From: Acidobacteriota bacterium
GTDB lineage: Bacteria > Acidobacteriota > UBA6911
Assembly (NCBI GenBank): GCA_016934555.1
Contig: JAFGSS010000048.1
Span: forward strand, 1-33,239
Direction of reading: 5' to 3'
DNA length: 33,239 nucleotides
The translations under genes and the position numbers were made by a program. Numbering within the stretch: position 1 is the stretch's first letter; every line of letters starts with the position of its first letter. This document shows positions 16,259 through 25,028 of this stretch, in pieces. Under the pieces are notes generated by a model, which was not told the origin of the DNA, made no database searches, and worked only from the letters and a program-made list of their open reading frames with translations.

Positions 16259-17506
16259 GTGATTACGCTTATTGAGGCCCTGAATTTCCGTTCCCTCAGG
16301 TACGTGCGCCAGAGTCTTGGCGGATTTCACGTTCTGATCGGACCCAATGCCAGCGGAAAGACCACTTTCCTGGATGTACCCGCCTTCCTCGGCCGGCTCG
16401 TGTCCGACGGCCTGGAATCGGCCGTCGGCGAGCGCACGGCGAATTTTCAGGATCTGGTATGGCGGCGGGAGGGCTGGAGCTTTGAACTCGCCATCGAGGC
16501 TGCCATACCGGAAAACCTCTGCAAGCAGGGGGGCAACGGGGATTACGATACCATTCGCTACGAAGTCGCCGTCGGGGCGCATGCGCAAACGGAGGAGCTG
16601 TCGATTCTGGAGGAAAGGGTTCTGCTCAAGAAAACCCCGGTGGCCGAACCGCCCCAGAGAGACTTTTTTCCTTTCCTGCGGACGCCCCCCAATACGATCC
16701 TGTCTCCGAGATCATCCCGGGGCTCCAAAACGGTCATCGGGAAGGCGCCCGACGGCAACGACAACTTTTATGACGAAACGCCAAAGGGTTGGGATCACGC
16801 CTTCAAACTTGGCCCGATGAAGAGCGCCCTGGGCAATCTCCCGGAAGACGAATCCAGATTCCCGGTTTCAATCTGGCTCAAAGGGTTCCTGATCAACGGT
16901 CTGCAACAGATCATCCTCAACAGCCTGCTCATCCGGCGGGCCAGCCCGCCCGGACAGACCCGGGGCTTCCGGCCGGATGGCTCCAACCTCCCCTGGGTGA
17001 TTTTCGAGCTCGAAAAGAAGGCTTCCCCTGCCCTGGGGGAATGGATCGCCCACCTGCGGACCGCCCTGCCCGATCTCGAGGGCATCCGTACCGTCGAGAG
17101 GGCGGATGACCGGCATCGTTACATGATGTTGAGGTACCGGGACGGGCTGGAAGTTCCTTCATGGATGGCCTCCGACGGGACGCTCCGGCTGCTGGCGTTG
17201 ACACTGCCCGCGTATCTTCCCGAATTCAGGGGCGCCTACCTGATCGAGGAGCCGGAAAACGGCATCCACCCGCGCGCCGTGGAGACCCTGTTCCAGTCGC
17301 TCTCCTCCGTCTACGACGCCCAGATTCTGGTGGCCACCCACTCCCCCGTGATTTTGAGCATCGTCCGGCCGGAGGATGTGCTCTGCTTTGCCAAAACGGA
17401 AGAGGGGGCCACGGATATCGTGCGCGGCAGCGAGCACCCTGCCCTCGCGGAATGGCGGGGAGAGACCAACCTGGGCGTCATCTTCGCCGCCGGAGTCCTG
17501 GGATGA
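16259..17506 (+). CDS. AAA-family (SMC/RecF/OLD-like) ATPase of a two-gene putative defence module
   Basis: A 415-residue ABC-type ATPase of the AAA_21/OLD-like group. EALNFRSLRYV leads into Walker A GPNASGKTT (28-36). The C-terminal half has the signature-like region WMASDGTLRLLALTLPAYL, Walker B YLIEEPENGIHP (about 325-336) and the switch QILVATHSPVIL. From memory it resembles ATPases annotated as MAD3 in methylation-associated defence systems, but no methyltransferase or specificity gene is nearby. I prefer the GTG at 16259, preceded by AGAGG and giving the family N-terminus MITLIEALNF; an ATG at 16241 is in frame but lacks a ribosome site. Base composition is lower in GC than the neighbours (32 of 60 in 16261-16320). 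The stop overlaps the partner start (ATGA). Defence is inferred from architecture. Confidence 0.85.
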   Translation: MITLIEALNFRSLRYVRQSLGGFHVLIGPNASGKTTFLDVPAFLGRLVSDGLESAVGERTANFQDLVWRREGWSFELAIEAAIPENLCKQGGNGDYDTIRYEVAVGAHAQTEELSILEERVLLKKTPVAEPPQRDFFPFLRTPPNTILSPRSSRGSKTVIGKAPDGNDNFYDETPKGWDHAFKLGPMKSALGNLPEDESRFPVSIWLKGFLINGLQQIILNSLLIRRASPPGQTRGFRPDGSNLPWVIFELEKKASPALGEWIAHLRTALPDLEGIRTVERADDRHRYMMLRYRDGLEVPSWMASDGTLRLLALTLPAYLPEFRGAYLIEEPENGIHPRAVETLFQSLSSVYDAQILVATHSPVILSIVRPEDVLCFAKTEEGATDIVRGSEHPALAEWRGETNLGVIFAAGVLG

Positions 17507-18162
17507 AGGCCGAGGCGCCCGGTAAGGACCTCATCGCCCTGGTCGCCGACAAGAATATGGAACATGCCCTGCGGGGCCTGCTGAATCGTCCCCAATCTCT
17601 GGGAATCCGTCCACTGAAAGAAAAAAGGGACTACGACATATTCGTACACCCGCACAGGGATCCGGGCTGCCTGGCAAAATCCCCTGAATTCCTTCGGCCC
17701 TGGCAGCGGACCTATCGCCGGGCCCTGGTGATGTTTGACCGGGAAGGCTGCGGCCGGGAAGACCCATCGCGCCTGGAACTCGAAAGCGACCTCGAGCAGC
17801 AGCTGGCGCGATCGGGATGGGACGAACGGGCGGCGGTGGTGATCATCGACCCTGAGCTGGAAAACTGGGTGTGGAGTAACTCGCCTCTCGTGGATCGGGC
17901 GCTGGGCTGGACAGGACGATTCCCCGACCTCCGCCAATGGCTCCTGGAAGAAGGCTATCTGAGATCAGCGGCGGAGGCGAAGCCCATCCCCCCCAAACCG
18001 GCCATGGATCAAGCCCTGAGGCTGGGGAAAAAGCCTCATTCATCCTCGCTGTTCCAGCAGCTTGCCGAGACGGTTTCGCTGTCGGGATGCACCGACGACG
18101 CCTTCCTGAAGCTCAGGCGGACCCTGATCGGCTGGTTCCCTCCATCTGCAGCGGAAAACTGA
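17503..18162 (+). CDS. TOPRIM/DUF4276-like partner of the AAA ATPase, putative effector nuclease
   Basis: A 219-residue soluble protein translationally coupled to the ATPase. The N-terminal strand DLIALVADKNME resembles the first TOPRIM strand with its acidic residue (E20). LVMFDREGCGRED (D79, E81) resembles the TOPRIM DxD motif, and IDPELENWVWS (117-124) resembles the conserved acidic/aromatic motif of DUF4276-type proteins. These are read by eye. OLD-family nucleases fuse an ATPase and a TOPRIM domain; here they would be separate chains. From memory it resembles proteins called MAD4. It ends 28 bases before the convergent trpS stop. Alternative: a non-nucleolytic adaptor. Confidence 0.7.
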   Translation: MKAEAPGKDLIALVADKNMEHALRGLLNRPQSLGIRPLKEKRDYDIFVHPHRDPGCLAKSPEFLRPWQRTYRRALVMFDREGCGREDPSRLELESDLEQQLARSGWDERAAVVIIDPELENWVWSNSPLVDRALGWTGRFPDLRQWLLEEGYLRSAAEAKPIPPKPAMDQALRLGKKPHSSSLFQQLAETVSLSGCTDDAFLKLRRTLIGWFPPSAAEN

Positions 18163-18190
18163 TTACGCTCCCGGGCTGGTGCCATGCCGC

Positions 18191-19183
18191 TCAGCGGTTG
18201 GGAATCCCCATCGCCGCGCGCACCTCGCGCAGGAGGGGGGCGGCGATCGCGCGCGCCCGCTCCGCGCCGCTGCGGAGGACTTCGTCGATATACTCCGGCT
18301 GGCTGTCGAGTTCGCGCCGGCGCGCCCGCATCGGCTCGAACCGACGCATGTAGAGGTCGAAGATCGCCTGCTTCACCTCCCGGTAGCCGAGCCCCCCGCT
18401 CGTGAAGCGGTCGCGCCAGGACTCCCGCTCCTCCTCCGTGCAGAAGAGTCTCAGGATGGCGTAGAGCATGCTCTTGTCCGGGTCCTTCGGCTCCTTGAGG
18501 GAGGCCGAGTCGGTGACGATGGAGAAGATCTGCTGGCGCACCTCCTCCTCCGGGGCGAACAGTTCGATGGTGTTGTGGTAGGACTTGGACATCTTGCGGC
18601 CGTCGCGCCCCGGGACCACCGCCACGCTCTCCGGGATGTAGGCCTCGGGGACCGTGAGCAGCTCCCCGTAGAGGTGGTTGAAACTCCCGGCGATGTCGCG
18701 CGTCACCTCGATGTGCTGCTTCTGGTCCTGGCCGACGGGGACGCGGTTGGCGCGCACGATGAGGATGTCGGCCGCCTGCAGGACCGGGTAGGCGAACAGC
18801 CCGTGGTCGGAAGAGAGCCCCTGCGCGACCTTGTCCTTGTAGGCGTGGCAGCGCTCGAGCAGCCCCATCGGCGTCACCGTGGTCAGCAGCCACTGCAGTT
18901 CGCAGACCTCGGGGAGGTCGCTCTGCACGTAGATGGCCGCGAGCTCCGGGTCGAGCCCCAGGGCGATGTAGTCGGCGGCGGTGCTGCGGGTCAACTCCAG
19001 CAGCCGCGCGGGCTCGCGCAGCGAGGTCAGCGCGTGGTAGTTCGCCAGGAAGTAGTAGCAGTCGTGCCCTTCCCGGATGAACTGGAGGAACTGCTGCACC
19101 GCCCCGAAATAGTTGCCGAGATGGAGGTTTCCCGAGGGCTGGATGCCCGAGACAATGATCATCTTTTTCGTCGCGTCGGTCAT
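18191..19183 (-). CDS. trpS: Tryptophanyl-tRNA synthetase
   Basis: A 330-residue class I aminoacyl-tRNA synthetase that charges tRNA-Trp. The HIGH-type signature is PSGNLHLGNYFGA (HLGN at 21-24) and KMSKS is at 197-201 (GRKMSKSYHN). VPVGQDQKQHIEVTRDIA is the usual ATP/tryptophan-site segment. Length is standard. I start at ATG 19183, which gives the typical N-terminus; an in-frame alternative at 19237 adds 18 residues unlike the family. The ribosome site is weak (GAAAGACG). It is a single gene, convergent with the ATPase cassette and divergent from the GWxTD gene. Confidence 0.96.
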   Translation of the reverse strand: MTDATKKMIIVSGIQPSGNLHLGNYFGAVQQFLQFIREGHDCYYFLANYHALTSLREPARLLELTRSTAADYIALGLDPELAAIYVQSDLPEVCELQWLLTTVTPMGLLERCHAYKDKVAQGLSSDHGLFAYPVLQAADILIVRANRVPVGQDQKQHIEVTRDIAGSFNHLYGELLTVPEAYIPESVAVVPGRDGRKMSKSYHNTIELFAPEEEVRQQIFSIVTDSASLKEPKDPDKSMLYAILRLFCTEEERESWRDRFTSGGLGYREVKQAIFDLYMRRFEPMRARRRELDSQPEYIDEVLRSGAERARAIAAPLLREVRAAMGIPNR

Positions 19184-19344
19184 GGCGTCTTTCGTGATTC
19201 CTTTGTGAATGTCGTACGCAAGCGAAAATAGTGTCACTCGGCGCCCCCTTTTTCAACGAAGAGTTTGCCGCCGGGGGCCGCCGGCGGCGGGGGAGCCTGG
19301 TGATTTTGGAACCCCGCGGCGGCCCGGGGCGTATCCAGCCTTCG

Positions 19345-19373
19345 TTGACTCGCTGGTGCAGAATGCCTATACT
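19345..19373 (+). promoter_or_regulatory. Strong sigma70-like promoter of the GWxTD gene
   Basis: TTGACT (19345-19350), an exact 17-base spacer and TATACT (19368-19373), each one mismatch from consensus. Expected start near 19380, leaving a leader of about 25 bases with GGAGG at 19396-19400. Confidence 0.75.
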
Positions 19374-19404
19374 TTTCTGAGGGAATGAACTGTCTGGAGG
19401 GTAA

Positions 19405-21063
19405 ATGATGCGTTTTCCAAGAATTTGGGCCGTTTTGGCCATCCTCAGCCTGGGATTGGGCATCTGCCTTTCAAGCGCAGCTCAGGATAATTCCAGGAAC
19501 AGGGAACGGAGCCGGAACGATCACTACAAAGAATGGCTCGACAAGGACGTGGTCTACATCATCTCCGAGGAGGAGAGGCAGTTCTTCAAGGACCTGAAGA
19601 ACGACGAGGAGCGGGAGAGCTTCATCGAGCAGTTCTGGCAGCGGCGCAACCCCGACCCGCGCTCCCCCTACAACTCCTTCAAGGAAGAGCATTACCGGCG
19701 CATCGCCTATGCCAACCAGCACTACACCTCCGGCATCCCGGGATGGCGCACCGACCGCGGGCGCGTCTACATCCTCTGGGGGGCCCCCGACCAGACCGAT
19801 TCGCGCCCGACCGGCGGCATCTACTACCGGAGCCACCTGGAAGGGGGAGGGTCCACCTCCGTCTTCCCCTTTGAAAAATGGTGGTACCGCCACATCGACG
19901 GCGTCGGCGACGACATCGAGCTGGAGTTCGTCGACAGCTCCAACAGCGGGGAGTACCGCTTGGCGATGAGCCCGGACGAAAAGGACGCCCTGATCAACGT
20001 CCCCGGCGCCGGCCTGACCCTGGCGGAGGAAATGGGGCTGGCGGACAAGCGGGACCGCGCCTTCTTCAACCCGAGCGTCTGGTACGACCACGGAAACCCG
20101 GCGGCCCCGGGGCGCCGCACCAAGGACGGGCCGTTCGACCGGATGGAGCAGTTCTTCACCGTCCAGCGCCCGCCCAAGATCAAGTTCGAGGACCTCAAGA
20201 GCGTGGTCACCACCAACGTCACCTTCAGCAGCCTGACCTACGACCTGAAGACCGATTACATCAAGCTCTCCGAGGACAAGGTCATGGTCCCGATCACCCT
20301 GGAACTGAGCAACCGGGACCTGGAGTTCAAGAAGGACAAGGACTTCAACCGCGCGCACGTCAACGTCTACGGCATCGTGACCGGGCTCACCAACCGCATC
20401 CACGCGGAATGGGAGGACGAGATCGCGCGCGACTTCATCGACCTCTACTTCGACACGGGGAAGGAGAAGCGGTCGGCCTACCAGCGCATCATCGCCCTGC
20501 CGCCGGGACAGCGCTACAAGCTCGACCTGGTGCTCAAGGACATCAACAGCAAGAAGGTGGGGGCCATGAGCATCGGGTTGAACGTGCCCAAGTACGACTC
20601 CCCGGGGCTGCAGTCAAGCACCATCATCCTCGCCAACACGATCGGCCCCGCGCCGATGAACGCCACGCAGCTGGACCAGTACGTCATCGGGGACATGCGG
20701 GTGGTCCCCAACGTCACCGCCGAATACGTCCCGGGGCAGAACCTGGTCCCCTACATGCAGATCTACAACATGGAGATCGACCAGACCAGCGAGAAGCCTT
20801 CGCTCGACATCAAGTTCGTCGTCAAGAAGGACGGGAAGGTGGTGGAGGAGACCGAGGACACGGCCGTCAATTCCGAGCAGTTCTACTACGGCCAGCGGGT
20901 GGTGCTGGTCGGCAGGATCCCCCTGAAGGGGGTCTCCCCGGGAAAATACACCCTGGAAATCCAGGTGGTGGACAAGATCTCGGGCAATTCGCTGACGACC
21001 AAAACGGACTTCAAGGTCAAGAACCCCCCGGCGCCCCCGGTCCAGGCCGCCAACCCGGATTGA
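19405..21063 (+). CDS. Secreted GWxTD domain-containing protein
   Basis: A 552-residue exported protein. The signal peptide covers about residues 1-27 (hydrophobic core AVLAILSLGLGICL, ending SSAAQ). The GWxTD motif reads SGIPGWRTDRGRVYILWG at about 111-128, preceded by EEERQFFKDLKNDEERESFIEQFW, the standard start of this domain. The C-terminal half is beta-rich and ends in a Pro/Ala tail. GWxTD proteins are common in Acidobacteriota and related phyla; their function is unknown. ATG 19405 and ATG 19408 are adjacent; the second has the better spacing from GGAGG. It has the best promoter in the window, so abundant expression is likely. The reductase gene follows after 31 bases. Confidence 0.92.
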   Translation: MMRFPRIWAVLAILSLGLGICLSSAAQDNSRNRERSRNDHYKEWLDKDVVYIISEEERQFFKDLKNDEERESFIEQFWQRRNPDPRSPYNSFKEEHYRRIAYANQHYTSGIPGWRTDRGRVYILWGAPDQTDSRPTGGIYYRSHLEGGGSTSVFPFEKWWYRHIDGVGDDIELEFVDSSNSGEYRLAMSPDEKDALINVPGAGLTLAEEMGLADKRDRAFFNPSVWYDHGNPAAPGRRTKDGPFDRMEQFFTVQRPPKIKFEDLKSVVTTNVTFSSLTYDLKTDYIKLSEDKVMVPITLELSNRDLEFKKDKDFNRAHVNVYGIVTGLTNRIHAEWEDEIARDFIDLYFDTGKEKRSAYQRIIALPPGQRYKLDLVLKDINSKKVGAMSIGLNVPKYDSPGLQSSTIILANTIGPAPMNATQLDQYVIGDMRVVPNVTAEYVPGQNLVPYMQIYNMEIDQTSEKPSLDIKFVVKKDGKVVEETEDTAVNSEQFYYGQRVVLVGRIPLKGVSPGKYTLEIQVVDKISGNSLTTKTDFKVKNPPAPPVQAANPD

Positions 21064-21094
21064 CCCCGGGCCGTTGCCGCAAAGGGGGGAAGGG

Positions 21095-21943
21095 ATGAAG
21101 ATCCTCATCGTCGGTTCGCGCGGGATGCTGGGCACGGAGCTCCTGGAGGCGTTCGCCCTTCGCCACGACACGGCGGGGCTGGACCTGCCCGACATCGACA
21201 TCACCGACGGGGCGTCGTGCGCGCAGCTGGTGCGCGCGGCCGGCCCCGACGTGGTCGTCAACGCCGCCGCCTTCACCCGCGTCGACGACTGCGAGAGCCG
21301 CCCGGAGGACGCTTTCCGCGTCAACGGGCAGGGGGCGGGCCACCTCGCCCGGGCGGCCGCGCAGGCGGGCGCCGCGCTGGTCCACTTCAGCACCGACTAC
21401 GTCTTCGACGGGGAGAAGGCGGACCCCTACGTCGAGGAGGACGTCCCGAACCCCCGGAGCGTCTACGGCCGTTCCAAGCTGCTGGGGGAGACGCTGGTCC
21501 GCGAGCGCTGCCCGGAGCACCTCCTCCTGCGCATCTCCTGGCTCTTCGGCCCGCACGGGAAGAACTTCATCCGTACCATCCTGGACGCCGCCCGGAAAGG
21601 GAAGCCGCTGCGGGTCGTGGACGACCAGACGGGGAGCCCCACCTCCGCCCGGGACGCGGCGGCGCGGACGGTCGAGATGGTCGAAGCCGGCTGCCGGGGG
21701 GTGTACCACGTCACCAACAGCGGCTCCTGCAGCTGGTACGAGCTGGCCCGCCGCTCGGTCGCCTGGGCCGGGCTGACGGGGGTGAGCCTCACCCCCGTCC
21801 CCGCCTCGGAATTTCCGCGCCCGGCGCCGCGCCCCTCCCACTCCATCCTGGCCAACGCCCGGCTCCGGCGCGAGGGCTTCCCGCCGCTGCGCCCCTGGCA
21901 GGAGGCGGCGCGCGAATATGTCGAAAATCACCTGAAAAAATAG
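21095..21943 (+). CDS. rfbD: dTDP-4-dehydrorhamnose reductase (RmlD/RfbD)
   Basis: A 282-residue NAD(P)H-dependent short-chain reductase that makes dTDP-L-rhamnose in the last step of the pathway. N-terminal nucleotide motif VGSRGMLGTEL (4-14), NAAAFTRVDDCE, then FSTDYVFDG and the catalytic YGRSK (Tyr-x3-Lys). Other rml genes are absent from the window, so the pathway is split. The start ATG 21095 follows a long purine tract (AAAGGGGGGAAGGG). Confidence 0.93.
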   Translation: MKILIVGSRGMLGTELLEAFALRHDTAGLDLPDIDITDGASCAQLVRAAGPDVVVNAAAFTRVDDCESRPEDAFRVNGQGAGHLARAAAQAGAALVHFSTDYVFDGEKADPYVEEDVPNPRSVYGRSKLLGETLVRERCPEHLLLRISWLFGPHGKNFIRTILDAARKGKPLRVVDDQTGSPTSARDAAARTVEMVEAGCRGVYHVTNSGSCSWYELARRSVAWAGLTGVSLTPVPASEFPRPAPRPSHSILANARLRREGFPPLRPWQEAAREYVENHLKK

Positions 21944-21962
21944 AACCTACCCCTTCTTATAG

Positions 21963-21968
21963 TATACT
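21963..21968 (+). promoter_or_regulatory. Possible -10 element upstream of smpB
   Basis: TATACT in an AT-rich stretch (TTATAGTATACTTT) between the reductase stop and smpB. No convincing -35. It would leave a leader of about 48 bases before the smpB start. Confidence 0.35.
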
Positions 21969-22022
21969 TTCCCCTCAGGCAGACAGGTTTCCCATACATA
22001 GGGTTTTCGATTCGGCGGGGCC

Positions 22023-22490
22023 ATGGCGGAGAAGCAGGCGGGGGAAAAGGTCGTAGCGACCAACAAGAAGGCGTTTCACGAATATTTCATCCTGGACAAG
22101 CTGGAAGCCGGCATCAGCCTCGTGGGGACCGAGGTCAAGGCCATCCGCGAAGGGCGGCTGAACCTCAAGGACAGCTACGCCCTGGTGAAAGACGGCGAGG
22201 CCCTCCTCTTCAACTGCCACATCAGCCCCTATTCCCACGGCAACCGCGAAAACCACGAACCGACGCGCCCCCGCAAGCTCCTGCTGCACCGGCAGGAGAT
22301 CCGCAAACTGATCGGGAAGACGCAGGAGAAGGGATTGACCCTGACCCCCCTGCGCGTCTATTTCAAGCGGGGGAAGATCAAGGTCGAGCTGGGAGTCGCG
22401 CGGGGGAAGAAGCTGGTGGACAAGAGAGAATCGGAGCGGCGGAAGGACGCGGACCGGGAGGCGGCCGCCGCCATGAAGTACCGTCGCTGA
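22023..22490 (+). CDS. smpB: SsrA-binding protein SmpB
   Basis: A 155-residue partner of tmRNA in rescue of stalled ribosomes. Family motifs: [26 protein letters not shown] (read in two parts), [28 protein letters not shown], and the basic C-terminal tail [13 protein letters not shown] that enters the mRNA channel. The tmRNA gene is not in this window. GCGGGG precedes the start, and pepA follows after 16 bases. Confidence 0.97.
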   Translation: MAEKQAGEKVVATNKKAFHEYFILDKLEAGISLVGTEVKAIREGRLNLKDSYALVKDGEALLFNCHISPYSHGNRENHEPTRPRKLLLHRQEIRKLIGKTQEKGLTLTPLRVYFKRGKIKVELGVARGKKLVDKRESERRKDADREAAAAMKYRR

Positions 22491-22506
22491 CCACAGGAGG
22501 CTGCAT

Positions 22507-23991
22507 ATGGAGATAGAGTACCGGCCGGGCACTTTTTCCGACATCGCCTGCGACCTGCTGGCGTATCCCGTTTTTGAAGAGGAGGCCGAGGACTTCGCCC
22601 CGCTCGAGCCGCTGGACAGGAGGGTCCGCGGCGCGGTCCGGGGGGCGCTGGAATCGGGCGAGTTCAAACCGGAACTGCACCGGACCTGCACCCTCTTCCC
22701 CGTCGCGGGGGTGCGGGCGCGCCGCCTGCTGCTGGTGGGGGCCGGAAAGAAAGGGCGCTTCGATCCCGCCGTGCTGCGCGACGTCGCCGGCACCGCGGTG
22801 CGCGCGGCACGGGCGGCCGCCTGCCGGACGACGGCCCTCCTCGGCCGGGGGGACCACCCGGCGGGGCTCGCGGCCCGGGTCGCGGCCGAGGGGGCGCTCT
22901 ACGCCGACTACGAGGCCGACATCTACAAGACGCGCGGCCGCGAGCGGCGGGAACTCGAGCGGTTCTACATCCTCCTCCCCGGCGCCCCCGCGCGCGCCGC
23001 GGGCGAGGCGGCCGAAGGGATCCGGCGCGGCGTCATCACCGGGGAGGCCACCAATTTCGCCCGCACCCTGGCCAACGAACCGGCCAATATCCTGACCCCC
23101 GCGCGCCTGGCCGAGCGCGCCCGGGAGATCCCGGGCCTCGCCGTGCGGACCCTGGACCGCGAAGAGATGGAAAGGATGGGGATGCACGCGCTCCTGGCCG
23201 TCAGCCGCGGCAGCGCCGAGCCCCCGGGCCTCATCGTCCTGGAAATCCCCGGGGAGAAGCCGAAGCGGCCGCGCCGCGGTCCCCTGCACGCCCTGGTGGG
23301 CAAGGGCGTCACCTTCGACAGCGGGGGGATCTCGCTCAAACCCGCGGACAAGATGGAGGAGATGAAGGGGGACATGGCCGGGGGCGCCGCGGTCCTCGGG
23401 GCCATGGCCGCCCTGGCCCGGCTCAAGCCCCGGGTCCCCGTCATCGGGCTGGTCCCGGCGGTCGAGAACCTTCCCGGCGGCCGGGCCACCCGGCCGGGGG
23501 ACGTGGTCACCTCGTACCTGGGCAAGACGGTGGAGATCATCAACACCGACGCCGAGGGGCGCCTCATCCTGGCCGACGCGCTGGCCTACGCCCGGACCCT
23601 GGGCGCCGCCCGCCTCCTCGATGTCGCCACCCTGACCGGGGCCTGCATGGTGGCCCTCGGGCGCGTCAACGCCGGGATGATGGGGACGGACCAGAAGACG
23701 ATGGACCTGCTGCGCCGGAACTGCCGCGTCACCGGGGAGGGGCTCTGGCAGCTCCCGATGGACGACGCCTACCGGAAGGCGATCCGGAGCGAGATCGCCG
23801 ACGTGAAGAACATCGGCGACCGCTGGGGGGGGGCCATCACGGCGGCCAAGTTCCTCGAGGAGTTCACCGAGGACACCCCCTGGGTCCACCTCGACATCGC
23901 CGGGATGGACCTCGAAACGGATGGGCGCCCCTTCGCCTGCAAGGGGGCGACGGGGTTCGGGGTAAGGACGCTCGTCGGCTGGCTGGAATAA
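22507..23991 (+). CDS. pepA: Leucyl aminopeptidase (M17 family)
   Basis: A 494-residue dizinc aminopeptidase. The N-terminal domain (about 1-180) is variable. The catalytic domain has VGKGVTFDSGGISLKP, with the first Lys and Asp ligands, and the family signature NTDAEGRLILADAL with the remaining ligands. Length is typical; M17 enzymes usually form hexamers. The start ATG 22507 follows CAGGAGG. Its stop is one base from the convergent pdxA stop. Confidence 0.96.
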   Translation: MEIEYRPGTFSDIACDLLAYPVFEEEAEDFAPLEPLDRRVRGAVRGALESGEFKPELHRTCTLFPVAGVRARRLLLVGAGKKGRFDPAVLRDVAGTAVRAARAAACRTTALLGRGDHPAGLAARVAAEGALYADYEADIYKTRGRERRELERFYILLPGAPARAAGEAAEGIRRGVITGEATNFARTLANEPANILTPARLAERAREIPGLAVRTLDREEMERMGMHALLAVSRGSAEPPGLIVLEIPGEKPKRPRRGPLHALVGKGVTFDSGGISLKPADKMEEMKGDMAGGAAVLGAMAALARLKPRVPVIGLVPAVENLPGGRATRPGDVVTSYLGKTVEIINTDAEGRLILADALAYARTLGAARLLDVATLTGACMVALGRVNAGMMGTDQKTMDLLRRNCRVTGEGLWQLPMDDAYRKAIRSEIADVKNIGDRWGGAITAAKFLEEFTEDTPWVHLDIAGMDLETDGRPFACKGATGFGVRTLVGWLE

Positions 23992-23992
23992 G

Positions 23993-25018
23993 CTACACCC
24001 GGGGGGAATGTCCGGCGCGGGCGGCCGCCAGGCGCAGGGCCCAGCGGATGGCCGAGTTCATGCTGTCGTGGCGCGCCGTCCCCTTCCCCGCGATGTCGTA
24101 GGCCGTACCGTGGTCGACCGAGGTGCGCACGAAGGGGAGCCCCAGAGTCACGTTGACCGTTTCCCCGAAGCCGATGAGCTTGACGGGGCCGAGCCCCTGG
24201 TCGTGGTACATCGCCAGCACCACGTCGAACTCGCCGCTGTAGGCGCGCCAGAAGAGGGTGTCGGCCGGGAGCGGCCCCTCGATGGCGGCGGCCGGAAACT
24301 CCGCGCGCGCCCGCTCGATCGCGGGGAGGATCACGCTTTCTTCCTCCGACCCCATGATCCCCCCTTCCCCCGCGTGCGGGTTGAGCCCCGCCACCGCCAC
24401 CCGCCGGCAGGGGAGCCCGAGGCGCGGGAACTCGGTCAGGAGGATGCGCAGCTTCCCGTACACGATGTCGGGCGAGAGGGTGTCGACGACCGTGCGCAGC
24501 GGGGAGTGGATGGTGGCCAGGACCACCCGGAGCCGCTCGGTCAGGAAAGCCATCGCGATCTCGCGGGCTCCCGAGAGATGGGCGAGAAATTCGGTGTGCC
24601 CCGGGAAATCGTAGCCCGCCTCCTGGAAGTGCCGCTTGTTCAGGGGAGCGGTGACCATGGCGTCGAGGTGCCCCCGGAGGCAGGCGGCGGCGCATTCCAT
24701 GACGTTGCGCGCCGCGGCGGCCCCGCTCGCCCTCGACCCCGTTCCGGCGACGATGCCCGATACGGGAAGGTCCACGACCGCCCGCTCCGGCAGCGGGTGG
24801 GCGCCATGCAGGGCTTCGGGGTCCACGGTTTCGTAGGGGAAGGGGAGCCCGAGCTCCCGCGCGCGCGCCTCGAGCAGGTCACGGCCGCCGAAGAGCACCA
24901 GCCGGCATTTTCCGAACTCCGCTTCCGCGGCCGCCCGGAGGGAGACCTCCGGCCCGACCCCTGCGGGGTCGCCGGTGGTGATGCCGATGCGGGGCGTATG
25001 AGCGGCCTGTTCTGGCAA
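23993..25018 (-). CDS. pdxA: 4-hydroxythreonine-4-phosphate dehydrogenase PdxA
   Basis: A 341-residue NAD(P)-dependent metal enzyme of pyridoxal phosphate synthesis (DXP-dependent route). ITTGDPAGVGPEVSL is the N-terminal signature. The three metal-site His segments are FPGHTEFLAH, AMYHDQGLGPVKL and SVDHGTAYDIAG. No ATG fits the family N-terminus; the only reasonable start is a TTG at 25018, 10 bases after the hfq stop. The nearest ribosome-site-like sequence (GAGGAG) lies inside the end of hfq, so translation is probably coupled to hfq. Confidence 0.93.
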   Translation of the reverse strand: MPEQAAHTPRIGITTGDPAGVGPEVSLRAAAEAEFGKCRLVLFGGRDLLEARARELGLPFPYETVDPEALHGAHPLPERAVVDLPVSGIVAGTGSRASGAAAARNVMECAAACLRGHLDAMVTAPLNKRHFQEAGYDFPGHTEFLAHLSGAREIAMAFLTERLRVVLATIHSPLRTVVDTLSPDIVYGKLRILLTEFPRLGLPCRRVAVAGLNPHAGEGGIMGSEEESVILPAIERARAEFPAAAIEGPLPADTLFWRAYSGEFDVVLAMYHDQGLGPVKLIGFGETVNVTLGLPFVRTSVDHGTAYDIAGKGTARHDSMNSAIRWALRLAAARAGHSPRV

Positions 25019-25028
25019 GGGGACCCGG

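Noticed and set aside
16241-18162. Transposon or integrated element carrying the ATPase cassette
   Set aside because: No transposase, integrase, tRNA gene, terminal inverted repeats or target duplication was seen at its edges. Lower GC alone does not show a mobile element.
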